The position numbers and the translations under genes were made by a program. Under the pieces are notes generated by a model. The model was not told where the DNA came from, did not search any database, and saw only the letters and a program-made list of their open reading frames with translations. From Baffinella frigidus (lineage: Eukaryota > Cryptophyceae > Cryptomonadales > Baffinellaceae), in contig MU646550.1 of NCBI GenBank assembly GCA_026770585.1, forward strand, positions 339,147-355,851: DNA of 16,705 nt, written 5' to 3'. Positions 1 to 7,154 of the stretch are shown here, in pieces. Numbering within the stretch: the first letter of the stretch is position 1; every line of letters starts with the position of its first letter.

Positions 1-102
1 GTAGGGTGTAGGGTGTAGGGTGTAGGGTGTAGGGTGTAGGGTGTAGGGTGTAAGGTGTAGGGTGTAGGGTGCAGGGTGTAGGGTGTAGGGTGTAGGGTTT
101 GG
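1..102 (+). repeat. TGTAGGG telomere-like tandem array
   Basis: About 14 head-to-tail 7-bp units of GTAGGGT, with rare single-base variants (GTAAGGT, GCAGGGT), run from the window edge to about base 100 and end in GTTTGGTACC. The unit differs from TTTAGGG by one base and has the same G-rich strand polarity as the other tracts in the window. I read it as a homogenised telomere-variant array. The array probably continues to the left of the window. Confidence 0.9.
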
Positions 103-120
103 TACCCATGGCGAGGAAGG

Positions 121-311
121 CGTCCCTGTCGACAAGCGCCGCGCGCAACGCCTGCGAGAAGGGGTTCGGGATTAGGGTTCAGGAGGCGTCTGAATAAGCC
201 TCTACCAGTCTCTGAATAACCCTCTATCAGGCTCTGAATAACCCTCTATCAGTCTCTGAAAAAGCCTCTATCAGACAAGCGCCGCCCACAACGCCTGCGA
301 GAGGGCTTTGG
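121..311 (+). repeat. Subtelomeric block, copy 1, with internal 22-23 bp units
   Basis: The block starts CGTCCCTGTCGACAAGCGCC and holds four imperfect 22-23-bp units of the type CTCTGAATAACCCTCTATCA, followed by a second partial CAAGCGCCGCCC segment. It recurs with few changes at 575-785. No open frame of note is present. Related CTCTGAA..CCTCTACCA units also appear near 5255-5320. Confidence 0.85.
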
Positions 312-456
312 GGATTAGGGCTCAGGGGTTAGGGTTCAGGGTTCAGGGTTAAGAGCGTCAGGTACCAAGGGCCTGGCACGCCGTTTTCGCCAGAAGGGTC
401 GTCCCCATGGTTTAGGATGCAGGGTACAGGGGTTAAGGGCGTAGGTTTAGGATTTT

Positions 457-520
457 TTGGTCTAGGGACTAAGACCCTAGATGGGTCTAGGGTCTAAGAC
501 CCTAGACCCCAAAAGACCAG
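457..520. repeat. Foldback hairpin built on GGTCTAGGGTCTAAGACC
   Basis: Two adjacent near-palindromic segments (GGTCTAGGGACTAAGACCC and GGTCTAGGGTCTAAGACC) lie between TTTTTTGGTC and CCAAAAGACC, so the whole stretch can fold on itself. It probably arose from telomere-like TCTAGGG units meeting in opposite orientation. No function can be assigned. Confidence 0.6.
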
Positions 521-574
521 GGGGTTCAGGGGTTAAGGACTTAGCGTGCAGGGGTTAAGGGCTAACGGACTTCA

Positions 575-785
575 CGTCCCTGTCGACAAGCGCCGCGCGC
601 AACGCCAGCGAGAAGGGGTTCGGGATTAGGGTTCAGGAGGCGTCTGAATATGCCTCTACCAGTCTCTGAATAACCCTCTATCAGGCTCTGAATAACCCTC
701 TATCAGGCTCTGAATAACCCTCTATCGGTCTCTGAAAAAGCCTCTATCAGACAGGCGCCGCCCGCAACGCCTGCGAGAAGGGGTT
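575..785 (+). repeat. Subtelomeric block, copy 2, with one extra internal unit
   Basis: Direct repeat of the block at 121-311, sharing the CGTCCCTGTCGACAAGCGCC start and the internal CTCTGAATAACCCTCTATCA units. This copy holds five units instead of four, so it has gained one (or copy 1 has lost one). Both copies are followed by degenerate telomere-like TTTAGGG/TTCAGGG sequence. Confidence 0.85.
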
Positions 786-1052
786 TGTGTTTAGGGTTTA
801 GGGTTTCGGGTTTAGGATTGAGGGTTTGGGGTTTAGGGTTTGGGGTTTAGGGTTCCGGGTGGAGGGTGTAGGGTTCAGGGTGTGTGGTTGAGGGTTTAGG
901 GGTCAGGGATCACTGTAAAGCAAGTGATACATAGAGATGGTTTTAGGGTTTGGGGTTTGGGGGTTAAGGGTTTAGAGTTGAGGGTTTCGGGTTTGGGGTG
1001 TAGGCTTGGGGGTTTAGGGTTCAGGGTTTGGAGGTTAGGGTTTAGGGTGTAC
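786..1052 (+). repeat. Degenerate TTTAGGG-type interstitial telomeric repeats
   Basis: Mixed 6-8-bp units (TTTAGGG, TTTGGGG, TTCAGGG, TGTAGGG, TTGAGGG) in the G-rich orientation. The tract is interrupted near 905-945 by CACTGTAAAGCAAGTGATAC, and a related string, TACTGTAAAGCGGCTGATTT, lies at about 1050, just after it. Open frames through the tract encode low-complexity peptides (for example LNPKP repeats) and are not genes. The stretch 1053-1440 contains no feature I can support beyond a short GTCTCTGTCGACCAGCGCC echo of the 121/575 block near 1252. Confidence 0.8.
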
Positions 1053-1444
1053 TGTAAAGCGGCTGATTTAGAGGTGGAACGCGGGTACAAGACGGGAGTA
1101 CATGAGGATCTTCTGCACAGTGCAAAAGAGGAGTGTGACAGAGGGGTCGAGGGCGCAGGGGGATATTATTATAGCATACATAACCCAATAAATTATCATT
1201 CGTCTCCAACTCCTCCATCTATTATCATCTAGGGTTTAGGAATTAGGGGGCGTCTCTGTCGACCAGCGCCATTCAGGGTTTTAAGGGTGTAAAAGAGGGG
1301 TGAAAGCACAGGGAGGAGAGGCCCACGACTGATGACTAAACCGCGCAGGTTGACTAAACCCGGCTCCAGGACCGCGCCTCACGAAACCGTTGCAAAACCG
1401 TGTAAACCGTTCCTAATGATATAATGCCGAACGCCAACGTTGAA

Positions 1445-1550
1445 GGAGGACTTATCTGGACGTGACTCTGGTACAAAACAGTTATTTTGAAATGGGTTGT
1501 AAAGCCATCAATTGTAATTTTGTACCGAGTCGCGTCCGAAAAAACTCCTC
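1445..1550. mobile_element. Foldback (MITE-like) element, single copy seen
   Basis: The left arm GGAGGACTTATCTGGACGTG.. and right arm ..CGCGTCCGAAAAAACTCCTCC form an imperfect inverted repeat of about 34 bp. The arms share GGTACAAAA / TTTTGTACC internally and enclose roughly 40 bp. A 72-codon minus-strand open frame (1354-1572) runs straight through both arms and is best explained as chance. No transposase is present, so if mobile the element is non-autonomous. Confidence 0.6.
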
Positions 1551-1592
1551 CCTCACCGTACGCTTCCTGCATGAAATAAATATTTTAGTTAT

Positions 1593-1907
1593 ATGATTAT
1601 TATTACCTGCAGCAAGGCCGAGGCGGGCCCATCCACCCCCCCTACAGACTCCAAAACCCTTCCCAGCGCCTCCTTCTCCCCCCTCGCGCCCCCCTTAGCG
1701 CCCACGAAGCCCCTCGAGTCACGTCCAGAGTATCCAGAGTTGATGGTCAAATCTCCCCTGTCGCGTCCAGAGTCGAGTCCCGGTACATCCCGAACCGTCG
1801 CGAACGAGAGGATCACGTCCCGTGACACGACCGCGAGCGCGCCCGCGGGCGGACACGACACCCGGTCTTGTCCGCTGTCGTGCCCTGCTGACACACGGCG
1901 CGGGTAG
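1593..1907 (+). CDS. Doubtful small Pro/Ser/Thr-rich ORF
   Basis: A 104-codon frame opens with ATG at 1593 inside AT-rich sequence and runs through a locally GC-rich island. The product is low in complexity and rich in Pro, Ser, Thr and Arg. It has no motif, signal peptide or membrane segment that I recognise. A comparable frame of 110 codons exists on the opposite strand, as expected when GC-rich sequence lacks stops. It could be an exon of a larger gene. I do not recognise it, and chance is a serious alternative. GTTGATGGTCAAATCTC inside it recurs at 7333. Confidence 0.2.
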   Translation: MIIITCSKAEAGPSTPPTDSKTLPSASFSPLAPPLAPTKPLESRPEYPELMVKSPLSRPESSPGTSRTVANERITSRDTTASAPAGGHDTRSCPLSCPADTRRG

Positions 1908-1922
1908 TAAGGAGGACACACG

Positions 1923-2030
1923 GGTATCCCTCAAATGACCAGTAGGCTCATACGCCCTACCGTAGGGCCCTAGGACCTGCCTAGGGCGAGGTAGGGCAAA
2001 TATTCCCCCTTTGGTCACTTACGGGATACC
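1923..2030. mobile_element. Palindromic element family B, copy 1
   Basis: Terminal inverted repeats GGTATCCCTCAAATGACCA (left) and, read inward from the right end, GGTATCCCGTAAGTGACCAA enclose a core containing TACGCCCTACCGTAGGGCC and CCTAGGACCTGCCTAGGGCG. A second copy lies in the opposite orientation at 15582-15692. The element is about 108 bp and non-coding. Confidence 0.75.
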
Positions 2031-2033
2031 TAT

Positions 2034-2100
2034 GCGTCCTGGTAGGAAAAAGCAGCAAACTGGGCAAGGGTGCACACACCCGTGGTGGTTTGGCAGGGCA
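2034..2100 (+). repeat. Dispersed GGTAGGAAAAA..CAGCA..CTGGGCAAG repeat
   Basis: The segment TGGTAGGAAAAAGCAGCAAA followed by CTGGGCAAGGGTGCACACAC and GGTTTGGCAGGGCAA resembles sequence at about 2779-2835, 2950-2982 and 3191-3256 (GGTAGGAAAACAACAGCACA..CTGGGCAAGAGCACATACAC..TTTGGTAGGGCAA). It is a dispersed non-coding repeat whose borders I cannot define. Confidence 0.5.
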
Positions 2101-2420
2101 ACCACGCGACGATGACCTGTGTATCAAACCGACCTGTTTCCAAAGTCAACTCACCCACAAACCCGCGATCGTTGGCCGGATTCCGGCCAAAAACACTTTT
2201 AGTAGTGCAGAAATAATAGAAAGACCGTTCAAAGACGGGTCGATTTGATCCGTTTACACAGGTTATCGTCGCGTGGAAGGTACCCCCGTCGTCGCCGGCG
2301 TGTCCACACTCCCCTCTCAGAAATGAATTTATTGAAGGGATTAAGAGGAAACCTCAACTTCCACTCGAGGCTAGAAGTGAGACTATTTTAAAACAGTCAT
2401 TCTTTTACAAGTGAAGAAGC

Positions 2421-2504
2421 GTGTAGTAATTTTCACACAAATAGGGGCATTTGGTCACGTAGCTCAAGTTATAACTTGAGCAACGTGACCAAGCATGCCC
2501 GTGA
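2421..2504. mobile_element. GTGTAGTAATTTTCAC motif plus TTGGTCACGT hairpin
   Basis: GTGTAGTAATTTTCAC at about 2421 precedes a 42-bp palindrome at 2451-2492 with arms TTGGTCACGTAGCTCAAGTTA / TAACTTGAGCAACGTGACCAA and one mismatch. The flanks GGGGCAT / ATGCCC extend the stem. The same two-part arrangement recurs at 12910-12967. I infer a foldback element related to the family with AACGAAAATTACTACAC ends. The stretch 2100-2420 holds no gene I can support. Confidence 0.6.
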
Positions 2505-2982
2505 CTGGTACTAAATTTAACAACCCCACATTTAAAATACCCCCTCTTCCAGCCTCGAGTGGTTCCGCCGCGTGTCGTGTCCACACAGGGCGCTATGTGG
2601 GGGTATTCCATGCTCGTTCTCCGAGCCGTTTCCTCGTTCTTGGAGCCTTTTTCTTCCAAAAATGACTTTTAAATACCATTTTACCTCGAAAAATTAACTT
2701 TTGAATACCCCCCCCCCTCCAGCCCTGCGTGGTCGACACGGAGCGGGTTGTAAGGAGGTCACGAGCATACCCTTTGCGTTATGGCAGGCAAAAAACAGCA
2801 CACTGGTCAAGAGAACATCCACACGGTGGGCTACGAAGGTTTCGGTGGGGCTGGAATTCAGGGTGTCACGTGACCACATTGCACCAGAAACTCCTTAAAG
2901 TTGATTTCACCAAGGCAAGTTGACTTCTGATGAAAGGTTCGTAGTCCACCGTGTGGACACCCTTGCTGTTTTGGTAGGGCAA

Positions 2983-3161
2983 GGTACCACCAGCCCTCAC
3001 GGAAGGACCAAAAGGTCGATTCTCGACCTTTTCTAAAAGTTGATTTTGCACTGAGGCGCTGGGTCAACTTTTGCCAGCCCTTCGATTTCGGGGGGTCTGT
3101 CAAGGCACATCTGAGGTCTGAAAATCGACGGTTTGGTCTTTCGGTGAGGGTTAGTGGTACC
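2983..3161. mobile_element. Foldback element with GGTACCAC ends
   Basis: The left arm starts GGTACCACCAGCCCTCACGG and continues with AAGGACCAAAAGGTCGATT. The right arm, read inward, starts GGTACCACTAACCCTCACCG and continues with AAAGACCAAACCGTCGATT. Arms of about 45 bp enclose some 90 bp of non-coding DNA. The CTCACGGAARGACCAAA arm motif also borders the element at 8985-9215, so the two probably belong to one family. Confidence 0.7.
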
Positions 3162-3289
3162 TCCGTTTCTGGTAGGGAAAAAAACAGCACGTTCTGGTAG
3201 GAAAACAACAGCACACTGGGCAAGAGCACATACACCCTCGCTGTTTTGGTAGGGCAAAGTACCCCCGTCCCCGCCATCTCTTCTCGCCA

Positions 3290-4349
3290 AGTGGAACGCG
3301 CCCGCCTCAGGACCGCCGCTTTCGGACAGGACCGCCTCGGGACTGGCCTCGAGGGCGGAGAGTTCGACTGCGGAAGCGAAGAAATATATAAGTAACGGCA
3401 CAAATTCGCTAGCGGCATTTTTGGACCGAGTTTTGTTTTCGGACAGGCCCGAGACGGGACAGGGGATGAGGGATGGGCCCGCCTCGGGACGAGCTTCGAG
3501 GGTGGAGAGTTCGCCTGCGGAAGCGAATACCATATGTTAGTAACTACATAAATTCGGGACCGCCGCTGGACAGGCCCGCCTCGGGACTGGCGGAGAGGGC
3601 GGAGAGTTCGCCTGCGGAAGCGAACGAAATGTGTGAGCCCACCTCAGGACCGCGTTTTGGGGGATAGGCCCACCTCAGGACCGCGTTTTTGTTCGGATAG
3701 GCCCGCCTCAGGACCGCCGCTTTTGGACAGGCCCGCCTTGGGACAGGCCTCGAGGGCGGAGAGTTCGACTGCGGAAACGAATACCATATGTTAGTAACTA
3801 CATAAATTCGGAGCCGGCATTTCTGGACGGGCCCGCCTTAGGACTGGCGGAGAGGGCGGAGAGTTCGACTGCGGAAGCGAACGAAATGTGTGAGCCCACC
3901 TCAGGACCGCGTTTTGGGGGATAGGCCCACCTCACGACCGCGTTTTTGTTCGGATAGGCCCGCCTCAGGACCACCGCTTTTGGACAGGCCCACCTCGGGA
4001 CTGCCCTCGAGGGCGGAGAGTTCGACTGCGGAAACGAAGAAATAAATTAGTAAGTACACAATTTCGGGGGAGGCGTTTCTGGACGGGCCCGCCTCAGGAC
4101 TGGCGGAGAGGGCGGAGAGTTCGACTGCGGAAGCGAACGAAATGTGTTAGAAACTACACAAATTCGGGGGAGGCATTTCTGGACGGGCCCGCCTCGGGAC
4201 TGGCGGAGAGCACGGAGAGTTCAACCACGGAAACGAATAAAACGTGTTAGCCCGCCTCAGGACCGAGTTTTTTTGGACGGGCCCGCCTCAGGACCGCGTT
4301 AGTTTGGATAGGCCCGCCTCGGGAATTGCCTCGAGGGCGGAGAGTTCAA
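3290..4349 (+). repeat. GC-rich satellite with ~256-bp higher-order unit
   Basis: The diagnostic string GCGGAGAGTTCGACTGCGG (with variants) occurs nine times, starting at 3355, 3502, 3599, 3756, 3856, 4013, 4112, 4212 and 4337. Spacings are 147, 97, 157, 100, 157, 99, 100 and 125, so from 3502 to 4112 short and long units alternate with a combined period of 254-257 bp. Units also share GGACAGGCCCGCCTCGGGAC, GAAATGTGTTAGTAACTACA and AAATTCGG. Frames across it give repetitive peptides on several frames and are not genes. Confidence 0.9.
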
Positions 4350-4484
4350 CTGCGGAGACGAATGAAATATATTAGCTTTTGGCCAACGACAATTACTACA
4401 CAGCTCGGTCATGCTAGTAATACGCAAGCGTTTTTGTAGTTATTTTCGTTGACCAGAAATACGTATTTTCATTCGTTTCCGCAG
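4350..4484. mobile_element. Foldback element (family D) whose arms run into satellite sequence
   Basis: The inner arms GGCCAACGACAATTACTACAC and GTAGTTATTTTCGTTGACC match the D family at 4634, 6017 and 8841. Pairing extends outward through CTGCGGAGACGAATGAAATA on the left and its counterpart ATTTTCATTCGTTTCCGCAG on the right. The left portion is also the end of the last satellite unit, so one satellite piece is present in inverted orientation at the far side of the element. Confidence 0.7.
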
Positions 4485-4535
4485 AGATAAGAGTGGGGTT
4501 CAGGTTCTGGGCGTTAGGTTTGGACCAGGGGTGGC

Positions 4536-4612
4536 ACGGCGGGAGAGTGGGAGGTGATGCGGAAGGGGAGGCGCCGGCCGTTGCGCAAGAGCGATACACC
4601 CCTAACTGCAAG
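4536..4612 (+). repeat. Dispersed CAGGGGYGGYRCGGCGGGAGAG repeat
   Basis: ACCAGGGGTGGCACGGCGGG..GTGATGCGGAAGGGGAGGCG..CGGCCGTTG resembles 5598-5672 (ACCAGGGGCGGTACGGCGGG..GTGATACGGAACGGGAGGCG..CGGCCGTTG). Partial matches lie at 4927-4972 and 5222-5256. It is non-coding DNA found next to several foldback elements. Confidence 0.65.
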
Positions 4613-4633
4613 AATCAATAAAAAATACTGGTT

Positions 4634-4930
4634 TCTTGCCAACGAAAATTACTACACGAATGCTTTACTATCACTAGTAGAGCGCTTGCGGTAATTGTTG
4701 TCCGTTTTGGACGTACGGTTTCCCCGTTTCCCCGTTCTGAAATGGACTTGTAGGACGTGACAAGGATTTTAAATAGTACCAGAATTGCGCCTCGTGGTAC
4801 TACTTAAAATCCTTGTCGCGTCCTATAAGTCCCTTTTCAAAACCGGAAAACCGGGAAACCGTACGTCCAAAACAGACAACAATTACCGCAAACGCTCTAT
4901 GCCCCAGGCGTGTAGTAATTTTCGCACCAG
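4634..4930. mobile_element. Large ~300-bp foldback element (family D type ends)
   Basis: Nearly the whole element is a giant inverted repeat. The left arm runs from CCAACGAAAATTACTACACG through GCGGTAATTGTTGTCCG, GGACGTACGGTTTCCC and GACAAGGATTTTAAATAGTA. The right arm carries the complements in reverse order and ends CGTGTAGTAATTTTCGCACC. Each arm is roughly 140 bp, with only about 12-20 bp between them near 4782. A 63-codon frame inside the right arm is not a gene. Such a structure could give double-stranded RNA if transcribed, but that is inference. Confidence 0.75.
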
Positions 4931-5350
4931 GGGCGGTGCGGCGGGAGAGCGAGAGGCCACGCCGTATCACAAGTGAAAAAAACAGGACCTAGAAAGACCT
5001 CAACCTCATGCGCAGGGTTCTCCTGAGAAACCACGCCATATCACGAGTGGGAATTTCACACGCAACGTTTCGCGCTAAAAGTGTTTCGTGGTACAAAAAA
5101 ACCTTGTAGCGCCCACGAAGGGCTCCAATTCCCAACACTTTTGGCGTGTTTCCCGTGTTTCCCTTGTGAGAATCAACTTTACCCGTAGATAGTGTAGTAA
5201 AATGAAAACCCGACTTATGACCTGGCGCGGTGATTCGGAAAGGGGGGCGTCCGGACTCTGAAAACGCCTCTACCACGCTCTGAAAAACGAATGTACAAGG
5301 CTGAGAATAAGCCTCTACCACGGAGAGAGAGTACCAGGGTCATCTGAAAA

Positions 5351-5495
5351 GCTAACGCCCGCGAGGTACTTAGAGCCTACGGATTGCCTACGGTAGAATC
5401 CCCCCTCCCTACGACTTTTAAAGACCTTTTGGTTTTAAACGTCGTAGGAGGAGGGGGGGTTCCTACCGTAGGCGAAGGGGTCCGCTGGCGTTAGC
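5351..5495. mobile_element. Foldback element family E, copy 1
   Basis: The ends are GCTAACGCC and GGCGTTAGC. Inside, GCCTACGGTAGAATCCCCCC and CTACGACTTTTAAAGACC pair with GTTTTAAACGTCGTAGGAGG and CCTACCGTAGGC. Length is 145 bp with no coding content. A second copy follows at 5514-5595. Confidence 0.75.
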
Positions 5496-5513
5496 GTGTG
5501 GCATTAAGGGGCG

Positions 5514-5595
5514 GCGCCTACGGATTGCCTACGGTAGGCGCCCCCCTCCTACGACTTTTAAAGACCTTTTTGTTTTTCAACGTCGTAGGAGGAGA
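5514..5595. mobile_element. Foldback element family E, copy 2, right arm truncated
   Basis: GCCTACGGATTGCCTACGGT..CTACGACTTTTAAAGACC..CAACGTCGTAGGAGG repeats the left arm and loop of copy 1. The right arm stops at about 5595, where GAGAGAGAGTACCAGGG begins. The same GAGAGAGAGTACCAGGG lies at about 5323, upstream of copy 1, which suggests the two copies arose by tandem duplication. Confidence 0.7.
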
Positions 5596-5597
5596 GA

Positions 5598-5672
5598 GAG
5601 TACCAGGGGCGGTACGGCGGGAAAGGGCTGTGATACGGAACGGGAGGCGACGGCCGTTGAGTGAGAGCGACA
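5598..5672 (+). repeat. Dispersed CAGGGGCGGTACGGCGGG repeat, second main copy
   Basis: This is the closest match to the segment at 4536-4612, sharing the same order of landmarks: CAGGGGCGGTACGGCGGG, GTGATACGGAACGGGAGGCG and CGGCCGTTG followed by GAGAGCGA. It is non-coding as far as I can tell. Confidence 0.65.
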
Positions 5673-5702
5673 CGCGCGTCCCGTCTGTCACCCACCTACT
5701 CG

Positions 5703-5934
5703 GGGTTTGGGGTTTGGGGTTTGGGGTTTAGGGTTTAGGGGTTGGAGGGCAGGGTTGAGAGCCATATGTGGCCCACCGTGGTTTTATAATACGTACAGAC
5801 GTTTTATAATACTTATAGAGATGTGTGTGGGTTAGCGGGTTAGGGTTTGCAGTTAAGGGTTCGGGGTTCGTTAGGGTTCAGGGTCATGTTTCGTGCTTGC
5901 ATCGTGAGTCTCCCAAACCCTAAACCCTAAACCC
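5703..5934. repeat. Short telomere-like tracts in opposite orientations
   Basis: TTTGGGG/TTTAGGG units occur at 5703-5745 and 5826-5885 on the plus strand. At 5913-5934 the motif appears reversed (AAACCCTAAACCCTAAACCC). All longer tracts in the window are in the forward orientation, so this is a local inversion of polarity. The spacer at 5760-5820 holds a repeated ACGTTTTATAATACTTATAG-like segment. Confidence 0.75.
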
Positions 5935-5947
5935 GAAAGCGTGGTCG

Positions 5948-6154
5948 GTCCTGCAGAGAGCTAATCGCGGCGAGTATTTCCCGAAAATACGATTTCGGGG
6001 ACCTCCGATCCGATTTGCAACGAAAATTACTACACGGACGTGACCATTTTTAAAAGTACAGGCAAATTGTGTGGTAATTTTCGTTGAAAGTACTTTTAAA
6101 ATCGTATTTTCGGAAAATACTCGTCCTGCAGAGAGCTTCTCAATTCGCGGGCGA
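5948..6154. mobile_element. Family D foldback flanked by ~27-bp direct repeats
   Basis: The outer arms CGAGTATTTCCCGAAAATAC (5971) and GTATTTTCGGAAAATACTCG (to 6123) enclose inner arms GCAACGAAAATTACTACACG and GTGTGGTAATTTTCGTTG. The element is preceded by GTCCTGCAGAGAGCT, AAT, CGCGG, CGAG. It is followed by the same string with small insertions (GTCCTGCAGAGAGCT, tctc, AATtCGCGGgCGAG). The direct repeats lie at 5948-5974 and 6123-6154. Confidence 0.75.
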
Positions 6155-6168
6155 GGGTGTGGGGGTGC

Positions 6169-6288
6169 CTAGCTCTGTCTGATTTTATTATGGCTCGTGC
6201 TCAAGGCTTTCTATTCGCCCTTTTGAACTGGATTTCTGATCTTAAATAGTTGTGAGGACGAGCCAGAACAAAACTCAGGCAGAGCTAG
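6169..6288. mobile_element. TIR element family C, copy 1 (introner-like), with 5-bp duplication
   Basis: The ends are CTAGCTCTGTCTGATTTTAT and, read inward from the right, CTAGCTCTGCCTGAGTTTTG. Pairing continues through GGCTCGTGCTCA / TGAGGACGAGCC for about 35 bp. GGTGC lies immediately on both sides (6164-6168 and 6289-6293) and looks like a target-site duplication. The element is 120 bp long. It lies downstream of the truncated ATPase-like gene on the minus strand. Confidence 0.8.
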
Positions 6289-6303
6289 GGTGCGGCGCAT
6301 TTC

Positions 6304-6556
6304 CTAGCTCTGTCTCACTCGGGCTGACTGTCAGACTATTCTCAAGTCGGCATGCTGGGTTCGCGGTACAACCCCGTCAACTTTGGCGCAGGAAAGAGCC
6401 CGGGCCCACAAAATTGGTGCGCCCAAATAGACGGGCCCGTTTCTTAAGGCTCATAGACTTTTGTATCACTCAACTCAAGGCTCAAGGGCCTCTTTTAGGA
6501 CCTGTATCGAGAGTAATCAAGAAGAGAAGATGCAGAATAGAGTGAGACAGAGCTAG
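6304..6556. mobile_element. TIR element family C, copy 2 (introner-like), 253 bp
   Basis: The ends are the perfect 17-bp inverted repeat CTAGCTCTGTCTCACTC. The interior is non-coding, although a 97-codon plus frame and the tail of the minus-strand ATPase-like frame run through it by chance. It abuts the point where the minus-strand gene stops looking coding. I see no clear target-site duplication. Short TIR elements that supply splice sites (introners) are known in some algae. Whether this one is spliced cannot be decided here. Confidence 0.8.
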
Positions 6557-7154
6557 GTGTCGGGGCGCACCGGCCCTTGAGCTGGCTCGCGAGCGAGATC
6601 GCGGTCGCGGGGCCGATCCCCCCTTCCCCGACGCCCAGCTCCCCCAGCCCCGCATCCTCCCCGTCGCCGTCGAGCGCGAGCACGACGCGGTGCGCGGTCG
6701 GGACTGAGGGGAGGAGGGCGTGCGCGCGCGCGACCCACACGCGCTCCGTGCTGAGCGACGCGTCGGGGTCGGCCGCCGCCAGGGAGGCCATGGTCGCGTC
6801 GTCGAGCAGCGCCATGCCCGCCTGCGCCGAGGCGCTCGGCCACGCGGCCGCGAGCGTCACGCAGCCCCCCACGCGCCCGACCTCTGCCGCACTGCGGAGC
6901 ACCTCCTCCCCCGAGGAAACCTCCACGAATCCGGCCTCTGGGCGCGCTGAGGCGGCAGAGAGGACGAGGAGGGGTTCGCCGACCGCGATGCGCAGGCGCC
7001 GCATCGTGGCGTGCGCCAGCCCGACGCGCGGCATGGCGTCCCCAACAGCAGCGCGCCCCATGAGCTTGCCGACGTCAAATACAGCTCTGACCCATCCGTC
7101 CGGCGCGCCGGTGAACGGCGTGACCTTCTTCGCGGGGGACTCCTTCTTCGGCAT
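6557..7154 (-). pseudogene. Truncated N-terminal part of an AFG2/SPATA5-type AAA ATPase-like protein
   Basis: From ATG at 7154 (MPKKESPAKKVTP..) the minus frame reads about 199 residues up to a TIR element at 6556, then continues by chance to 6495. Visible landmarks are MRRLRIAVGEPLLVL at residues 51-65, AAAWP at 102-106 and LLPSVPTAHRVVLAL at 147-161. This layout resembles the substrate-binding N-domain of Cdc48-related AFG2/SPATA5 ATPases, which act in ribosome biogenesis. That match is from memory of the family, not a search. No Walker A, Walker B or other AAA motif follows, so both ATPase domains are missing. The reading frame is strongly GC-rich, unlike its surroundings. A GT at 6570-6569, just after SQLKG, could be a splice donor if the TIR element acts as an intron. 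However, only further elements and telomere-like repeats follow, so a truncated gene is the simpler reading. The longer opening at 7172 uses TTG and is unlikely in a eukaryote. Confidence 0.55.

Noticed and set aside
1-102. True chromosome end at the left edge
   Set aside because: The G-rich strand reads plus throughout, which is the polarity of a right-hand end. A left-hand end would show CCCTAAA on this strand, so the edge is probably internal or the contig is oriented the other way.
2858-3533. Minus-strand frames of 186 and 166 codons
   Set aside because: They run through a foldback element and the first satellite units. The peptides repeat with the satellite and are not gene-like.
3290-4349. 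CRISPR-like array
   Set aside because: Repeats are about 100-157 bp without short unique spacers. It is a satellite.
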